Below, in pieces: positions 58,653 to 64,000 of a stretch of 64,000 nucleotides of DNA; the first letter of the stretch is position 1; every line of letters starts with the position of its first letter. A model generated the notes under the pieces. The model ran no database searches. It saw nothing but the letters and a program-made list of their open reading frames with translations, and was not told the DNA's origin. Location: assembly GCA_964507325.1 (NCBI GenBank), contig CAZDQL010000015.1, positions 1-64,000 on the forward strand. The letters are read 5' to 3'. A program made the translations under genes and the position numbers. Origin of the DNA: CAZDQL01 sp964507325 (GTDB lineage: Bacteria; Planctomycetota; UBA1135; GCA-002686595).

Positions 58653-60884
58653 CTACACCGCCAGCGGCGACTCCAACTGGGGCCGAGCCACCAGGTGCGC
58701 GAAGGCCGCGCGGGCGGGGTCGTCGCACCCGGGGATGTCGATCAACGCCTCGACCGCCTGGCCGAGGCGCAAGAGATCCTCCGGACCCATGGGGCCGTCG
58801 ACGAGCAGGACCTCGAGCTCGACCGTCGGCGGGACGACGGCGTCCCAAGCCGCCTGCAGACGCTCGACCGCGTCCGCCATGGGGCCGTCGAGAGCCTCGT
58901 CGTGGCGCAGGCAGAGGCAGGTCGACTCGCAGGAGGCCAGGCATCCCGCCCAGGTCGCCAGCAGGTGCTCCAGATCCCCCTCGTCGCCGTAGCGCGGCCA
59001 GGCCAGGAGGCGGTGCTCCGCCTCGGTGGCCAGGGGCCAGGGCTCGTTCGCATCGGGGATGGGCAGCGCGAACACGAGCTGCTCCTCCGTCACCTCCATC
59101 TCATGGGACAGCCCCAGAGCCTGGTAGTCGAAGAGCGGCGGAACCGGCCCGGGCTGACCCCACTTGGCGGCGAAGCGCTCCCAGTTGGTGTGCAGGTGGG
59201 CGGAGTGACGTTGATGCTTGGCCTGGTCGGGATAGGGCGCGTGGTAGACGAAGGTGTCCATCGCCACGCGGATCCTCCAGCCCGCGAAGCGCACGCGCAG
59301 GGCCAGGTCGTCGTCCTCGAAACCCCAGGGGGAGAAGCGCTCGTCGAAACCCCCGATGCGCTCGATCACCTCGCGGCGCACGAGGACCCCCAGGGAGGTG
59401 AAGAGATCGCTGCAGACGCCGTGGCGGGCGTAATCACGGAAGCGCAGGTCGGCGTGCGCCTGGATCGAGTCCCTCTCGCTCGTCCCGGCGTAGGGCACCT
59501 GCTGGTGCTTGGACGCGCGGTTGGCGACCAGGGCGATGGCGCCCACGCGGGGGTCGACCGCGCCGTGGTAGAGGGCGTGCTCGAGCCAACCCTCCGGCAC
59601 GAAGACGTCGCTGTCGAGGAAGGCCAGCCAGGCTCCCCGGGCGATGCCGATGGCCTGGTTGCGGGCGTGGGGCGCGCCCAGGTTCTCCGCGTTCTCGATC
59701 AGGATCAGGTCCTCCTGCTCGGCGAGCCACTGCGCGCTCCCGTCGGAGGAGCCGTTGTCGACGACGATCAGCTCGATCGGGTGCTGCCCGCTGTTGGCGG
59801 CGCGCAGATCCTCCACGCAGCGGCGCGTGTACTCGAGCTGGTCGCAGGAGACGACGATCACCGAGGTCAGCTCCCCCGGAGGCGCGCCCTCCAGGGCCAC
59901 CGCACGGGGATCGACGCCGGTGAGCTCCTGATGCATGCCCGCCAGGAAGGCCGCGTAGCCGAGGGTCTTCATGTGACCCGCGGCCTGCTCGATCGTCGAC
60001 TCCGGGACGGGCTGATCGAAGTACTGCTCCTCCATCTGCTCCAGTGCGAACTGCAGGGCCCCCAGCGCTTCGCGTTGGGACTCGACCCGGTCGAGGCCGA
60101 GCTCCCGCAGGACCTGGACGCCCGCCGCTTCCTCGCACCACAGGATCTCCGGAGCGCCGTGCTTGTCGTACATCCGCGAGAGGTAGATCCCCAGCCGTTG
60201 CGCACGGGAGAAGAATGCCTCGGGGGTGAAGCTGTGCTCGTGCCAGCAGCGGCAGTCCTCCGCGTGGTAGATCCGCCAGCCCCTCTGGTGCAGGCGGTAG
60301 CCGAGCTCGACATCCTCGACGAGCGCCTCCGGGAACCTCTCCGTGTCGAAGCCGCCCGCTCTCGGGATAGCGGAGACGGGCAGGCTGAGGTTGCAGGTCC
60401 AGAAGTAGCGCCAGTCGTGCAGCTCCCCCGGACGCAGGCCGGAGAAGGTGAAGAGCAGGTCGCTCTCGTCGAGCAGACGCACGAAGGGGCTGCGCCGCGC
60501 CTCCGGGCCGAAGCGGAAGGTGCCCAGGACCACCGTGCGCTCCGGAACGCGCTCGTGCGCCTCCAGGTGGCGCTCGAGCAGATCCGACGCGGGGATCGCG
60601 TCGTCGTTCAGGATCAGCACCAGGGGGGCCCGGCAGTGCTCGAGGCCCAGGTTGCGCGCTGCGCCCGGACCCGCCTGGGGTTGGGTCAGGACGGTCTGGG
60701 CGTAGGGGAAGTCGTCCGGCTCGCAGCGGAACGGAACGGGGCTGCCGTCGTCGACGACGACCACCTCGAACTCCTCCGGAGGGAGGGTCTGCTGCGCCAG
60801 GCCGTCGAGGAGCCGCCGCAGGGCGTCTCCTCGGCCGTGGGTCGGGACGAGGACGGAGATGCGCGGGCAGACGGGCTGCTGCAT
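58653..60884 (-). CDS. tandem family-2 glycosyltransferase (about 743 aa)
   Basis: Two GT-A domains in one chain. First: ISVLVPTHGRGDALRRLLDG, FEVVVVDDGSPVPF, ILNDDAIPAS (DxD-like) and the EDVELGYRLHQRGWRI motif. Second (~residue 335 on): SVIVVSCDQLEYTRRCVEDL, ELIVVDNGSSDGSA, LAFLDSDVFVP (DSD) and FEDDDLALRVRFAGWRI. A C-terminal ~170-residue region has Cys- and Asp-rich stretches (CLASCESTCLCLRH). It probably adds two sugars to a surface glycan. Start at ATG 60884 or 60929, neither with a clear ribosome site. Divergent from the radical SAM gene. Confidence 0.88.
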   Translation of the reverse strand: MQQPVCPRISVLVPTHGRGDALRRLLDGLAQQTLPPEEFEVVVVDDGSPVPFRCEPDDFPYAQTVLTQPQAGPGAARNLGLEHCRAPLVLILNDDAIPASDLLERHLEAHERVPERTVVLGTFRFGPEARRSPFVRLLDESDLLFTFSGLRPGELHDWRYFWTCNLSLPVSAIPRAGGFDTERFPEALVEDVELGYRLHQRGWRIYHAEDCRCWHEHSFTPEAFFSRAQRLGIYLSRMYDKHGAPEILWCEEAAGVQVLRELGLDRVESQREALGALQFALEQMEEQYFDQPVPESTIEQAAGHMKTLGYAAFLAGMHQELTGVDPRAVALEGAPPGELTSVIVVSCDQLEYTRRCVEDLRAANSGQHPIELIVVDNGSSDGSAQWLAEQEDLILIENAENLGAPHARNQAIGIARGAWLAFLDSDVFVPEGWLEHALYHGAVDPRVGAIALVANRASKHQQVPYAGTSERDSIQAHADLRFRDYARHGVCSDLFTSLGVLVRREVIERIGGFDERFSPWGFEDDDLALRVRFAGWRIRVAMDTFVYHAPYPDQAKHQRHSAHLHTNWERFAAKWGQPGPVPPLFDYQALGLSHEMEVTEEQLVFALPIPDANEPWPLATEAEHRLLAWPRYGDEGDLEHLLATWAGCLASCESTCLCLRHDEALDGPMADAVERLQAAWDAVVPPTVELEVLLVDGPMGPEDLLRLGQAVEALIDIPGCDDPARAAFAHLVARPQLESPLAV

Positions 60885-61019
60885 GGGAATCGCTGAGGGT
60901 CGACCTGGTGGGGAGGCCGGGTGGGTCATCGGGTGGATCGACCAGACCCTTGAGTCCCGACTGGGCGAGCGCAGCGAGCAGGTCCTTCAGGCATGCCCGG
61001 ATCCCGTCGATTGAGGGAC

Positions 61020-62636
61020 ATGGCCTCCCAACCCCACCTCGTCCTCGTGGATTGCGGCCCGGGTTCCCTCGATCGGGCACAGAGGGAGCTCTGGGAGCGT
61101 TCCGAATTCCGGGAACGGGTGGCCGCCCTCGGCGGACCCGTCCGGCTGTGGGGGGACCGACACCAGAGAGGCCCGTGGCCGAGCGTCTGCGACGCAGCCG
61201 GCTTGGACCGAGCCTTGGAAGAGAGCCGCGCCGCCAGCGTGGTCGTCGTCGAGTCGGGCCAGCTCTTCCTGGACGTGTCCCTCGCGCGGGAGGGCCTTGC
61301 GAGCTTCGATCCGGCATTCCACGACAGCTTCACCCAGTGGGAGCACTGCCGACTGCCCGTCGGCATGGGCGTGCGCGCCCTCAGCGCGCGCACCTGGCGC
61401 GGGCTGGGAGCGCCCTCCCCGATGGACGCGTTCGCCGCCCTGCGCCGCGAGCCCGGCGGCCGGCGCTTCGCGTACGACGCGACCCCCCACGTGTCCTACC
61501 GGAACAGTCTCCTGGACGCACGCGATGGGGAGGCCCTGCGCGCGCTGCTCGCGGGCGATGCACCCACCTCCTGGGACCTGGCCGGCTTCCTCTCCCTGGT
61601 CGGCGACGCCGATCGGGCGCGCCTGCGCTATCGGCCGGAGGGGCGGGCCCCGCGGGTCGACGAGCGGTTCATGCCCGCGCCCTACGGCTTCGAATCGACG
61701 CAGTGCGCCCACTTCCCCACGTACGTGATGTTCGACATCACGAACGTCTGCAACGCGCGCTGCATCCACTGCCCGCAGGGTCTGCGGGACGAGGACGGCC
61801 AGCGGGCGGCCTTCCTGCGCCAGCGCGAGCACCAGCCGCTGGAGGTCTTCCAGCGAGTCATCGACGAGTGCGCCGAGCACGAGGTGAGCTTCGTGCGCAT
61901 CACCGCCGATGGCGAGCCCCTGGTGCACCCCCAGCTCTTCGAGATGCTGGAGTACGCCCGCGACCGGGGCGTCGGGCCGGTGGGGCTGACCACCAACGGC
62001 TCGCTCTTGAACGAGGAGCGCGCCGAACGCCTGCTCGCCAGCGGCGTCGGCGTGGTGGACTTCTCCCTGGACGCGCTCACGCCGGAGACCTTCGCCGAGG
62101 TGCGGGTCGGCCTGGACTACGAGAAGACCCACCAGAACGTGTCGCGCTTCATCGAATTGGTCGCGGCCCGACGGGCCCCCGTCAAGGTGATGGTCAGCTT
62201 CGTCAAGCAGTCCGCCAACGCGCATGAGGTCGAGGCCTTCCGCCGCCACTGGGCCGCGCGCGTGGACGAGGTGGTGATCCGCGAGATGATCTCCAACGTC
62301 GGCCTGAACGAGCCCAGCGAGGTGCAGGAGCCCGGCGCGGACTCGCGCTGGCCCTGCGCGCACTTCTTCCGGCGCGTCGTGGTCAACCACCAGGGCGTGC
62401 TCAAGGCCTGTCCCATCGACTGGGAGCAGCGCACCACGCACGAGCACGTCGAGCGGGCGAGCCTCTTCGAGCAGTGGCACGGCGACTTCTACTGGCGGCA
62501 CCGCATGCAGCACCTGAACGACCGCATCGAGCCGTCGAGCGCGTGCCACGACTGCCGCGACTGGATCGGGACGCCCTGGGAGCTGGGCTACGAGAAGATC
62601 ATCGAACGGGTCGTCGAGCCCGTGGGGACTCACTGA
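61020..62636 (+). CDS. radical SAM/SPASM protein with ~230-residue N-terminal domain (538 aa)
   Basis: Residues ~1-230 are a domain I do not recognise (opening SQPHLVLVDCGPGSLDRAQ). The radical SAM motif is Cys244-x3-Cys248-x2-Cys251 in TNVCNARCIHCPQG, followed by FVRITADGEPLVHP, GLTTNGSLL and FSLDALTPETFAEVRVGLD. A SPASM-like region near the end has CPIDWEQRTTHEHVE and SACHDCRDWIG, consistent with additional Fe-S clusters. It could modify a sugar, peptide or cofactor; neighbours are glycan genes. ATG at 61020 is favoured over 60993. Stop overlaps the next start (TGATG). Confidence 0.88.
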   Translation: MASQPHLVLVDCGPGSLDRAQRELWERSEFRERVAALGGPVRLWGDRHQRGPWPSVCDAAGLDRALEESRAASVVVVESGQLFLDVSLAREGLASFDPAFHDSFTQWEHCRLPVGMGVRALSARTWRGLGAPSPMDAFAALRREPGGRRFAYDATPHVSYRNSLLDARDGEALRALLAGDAPTSWDLAGFLSLVGDADRARLRYRPEGRAPRVDERFMPAPYGFESTQCAHFPTYVMFDITNVCNARCIHCPQGLRDEDGQRAAFLRQREHQPLEVFQRVIDECAEHEVSFVRITADGEPLVHPQLFEMLEYARDRGVGPVGLTTNGSLLNEERAERLLASGVGVVDFSLDALTPETFAEVRVGLDYEKTHQNVSRFIELVAARRAPVKVMVSFVKQSANAHEVEAFRRHWAARVDEVVIREMISNVGLNEPSEVQEPGADSRWPCAHFFRRVVVNHQGVLKACPIDWEQRTTHEHVERASLFEQWHGDFYWRHRMQHLNDRIEPSSACHDCRDWIGTPWELGYEKIIERVVEPVGTH

Positions 62637-64000
62637 TGACGCGCATCCTCTTCTACTCCCCGTACTCCGCCTGGACCTACCACGCCGCGCTGGAGGCGAC
62701 CTGGGCGCACGCCCTGAGGCTGCGGGGCGCCGAGGCGCGCTTCCTGGTCTGCAACGGGCTCTCGGGGGCCTGCGACGTGTACCGCGAGGGGATCAACCCC
62801 CGCGGCGAGTACTCCTGCCTCGAGTGCCAGTCGAACGTCGCGGGCATCTTCCACAAGCTCTCCAACCACTACGAATGGCTGGGAGACCACGTCTCGCTGC
62901 GCACGCGCGCGAAGGCGCAGGAGTGGGCCCAGCGAGTGCCCCGCGCCGAGCTGCTCGAGGCGCGCTGGCGGGGGATGGAGGTCGGCAGCTGGGCGGCGAC
63001 CTCGGCCTACTACCAGTTCCGCTCGCTGGAGTTGGACCTCGACGACCCGCACGTGGAGCGCAGCGTGCGCAACCTCTTGGCGGGGACGGTGGTGGTGCTG
63101 GAGGGGATGGAGTCCGTGCTGGACGACTACCAGCCCGACGCGCTGGTGCTGCTCAACGGTCGCTTCTTCGGGCACTGGACCGCCCTCGAGCTCGCCAAGC
63201 GCCGGGGCATCCGCTTCGTCACCCACGAGCGCGGTCTCTCCGCCGACAGTGTGCGCTTCAACGTCGACTCCCGCACCCACGAGCTGGACGAGCTACGCGC
63301 TCTCTGGGAGGAGTGGCGCGACGTGCCGCTGGATGCCGAGGAAGTGGCGCAGGCCGCACGCACGCTCGAGGATCGGCGTCAGGGGCGCAACTTCTCGCGC
63401 CTGTCCTTCAGCCCGGCGCTGCAGGAGCGTGAGCGGGTGCGGCAGGCTCTCTCCCTCGACGACCGCCCGGTGGTGGTGGTCTTCAACTCCTCGGACGACG
63501 AGACCGCCGCCTTCCCGGAGCGCCGCGCCGGCGCATTCCCCGAGTCGAGGGACTTCCTGCCCGCCGTGCTGGAGCACGCGCGCACCCGCCCGGGAGTGCA
63601 GTTCGTGATCCGCATCCACCCCAACATCGAGCAGAGGCGCGCCGGCACGAACCAGGGCGCCCTGCTCCACGCCCAGGAGATCCAGCGCCGGGCGCCGGAG
63701 AACGTGCGGGTGGTCATGCCGCGCGACGACGTCAGCTCCTACACCCTGATCGACCTGGCGGACGTGGGTCTGGCGTACGCCTCGACGGTGGGCCTGGAGA
63801 TGGCCGCCACGGGCAAGCCCGTCCTGTGCGTCGCCCAGGCGACCTACTCCCACACCGGCTGCGCGCGGCAGATCGATGCGCCGGACGAGCTGGGGTCCGC
63901 CCTGGACGAAGCGCTCGCCCACGGAGTCGACCCCGAGGTGGCGCGCGTCGCCCTGCGCTGGACCTACCGCTTCTTCCGCGACTGCGCCATCCCCTTCGAC
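62636..64000 (+). CDS. glycosyltransferase/capsule-type protein, runs off the window (first 455 codons)
   Basis: Starts at ATG 62636, overlapping the preceding stop by one base (TGATG), so the two are coupled. The frame stays open to the window end. N-terminal half: MTRILFYSPYSAWTYHAAL, a Cys-containing GEYSCLECQSNVAGIF, and a Tyr/His-rich segment. The C-terminal half resembles the GT-B fold of capsular-polysaccharide and CDP-glycerol-like transferases: RFVTHERGLSADSVRF, VVVVFNSSDDETAAFPE, QFVIRIHPNIEQR, ASTVGLEMAATGKPVLCVAQ. Probably makes or decorates a surface polysaccharide together with the radical SAM and the GT2 gene. Exact linkage unknown. Confidence 0.8.
   Translation, partial: MTRILFYSPYSAWTYHAALEATWAHALRLRGAEARFLVCNGLSGACDVYREGINPRGEYSCLECQSNVAGIFHKLSNHYEWLGDHVSLRTRAKAQEWAQRVPRAELLEARWRGMEVGSWAATSAYYQFRSLELDLDDPHVERSVRNLLAGTVVVLEGMESVLDDYQPDALVLLNGRFFGHWTALELAKRRGIRFVTHERGLSADSVRFNVDSRTHELDELRALWEEWRDVPLDAEEVAQAARTLEDRRQGRNFSRLSFSPALQERERVRQALSLDDRPVVVVFNSSDDETAAFPERRAGAFPESRDFLPAVLEHARTRPGVQFVIRIHPNIEQRRAGTNQGALLHAQEIQRRAPENVRVVMPRDDVSSYTLIDLADVGLAYASTVGLEMAATGKPVLCVAQATYSHTGCARQIDAPDELGSALDEALAHGVDPEVARVALRWTYRFFRDCAIPFD

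Noticed and set aside
1..64000. CRISPR arrays, rRNA genes, complete insertion sequences
   Set aside because: No regularly spaced direct repeats, no rRNA-like sequence and no transposase frame were found.

Overview
The window is GC-rich (roughly 70%), gene-dense chromosomal DNA. It most likely comes from a deep-branching member of the Planctomycetota. The evidence is the many secreted FG-GAP, BNR and VCBS-type proteins, a Tat-exported Gfo/Idh/MocA oxidoreductase, a short planctomycete-style primary-type sigma factor, and a secreted beta-rich module (FQ-x-WYRD) found in three different proteins. The lineage is inferred from gene content and no marker gene was searched.

The core of the window is a replication-origin neighbourhood. 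dnaA, dnaN, a dciA-like DUF721 gene and gyrB (30.7-36.8 kb) follow parA, and parB (13.9-14.8 kb) sits between two parS-type palindromes. Clusters of DnaA-box-like sequences lie just before dnaA and, more densely, between dnaA and dnaN, which is the best oriC candidate. Upstream is a complete set of bacillithiol genes (bshC, bshB1, bshA) with parA inserted among them, followed by a NifS/IscS-type cysteine desulfurase.

From 1 to 12.5 kb there is a decayed alpha/beta hydrolase, a HEAT-like protein, a secreted solenoid with twelve GDDxY repeats, a lipoprotein fusing a cysteine phosphatase to a cytochrome c'-like domain, a DUF72/DUF374 pair and two exported proteins of unknown function. From 12.5 to 24.2 kb come an anchored cyclophilin, parB, a metallophosphoesterase, a protein ending in an HPr-like domain, a sigma factor that appears to start at ATT, hemW, a cysteine synthase homologue, an AlkD-like protein, pyrF and the Gfo/Idh/MocA protein. 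From 37 to 58.6 kb are a MshEN-like protein, an SDR enzyme, asnB, a glycosyltransferase, secreted repeat proteins, a zeta-toxin module, and an operon of a substrate-binding lipoprotein, a uroporphyrinogen-decarboxylase-like protein and a sodium symporter. The right end (58.6-64 kb) is a surface-polysaccharide region.

The most notable observations are: (1) a secreted VCBS protein whose frame is interrupted by one TGA, followed directly by a Cys codon and a nested stem-loop with bacterial SECIS geometry, so a candidate selenoprotein; (2) a pair of about 216-219 bp dispersed elements with inverted termini, like a MITE; (3) an ATT-initiated sigma factor; (4) a cysteine phosphatase/cytochrome c' fusion; (5) an HPr domain fused to a large unknown domain, keeping His and Ser at the canonical spacing; and (6) one exported module shared by three unrelated architectures.
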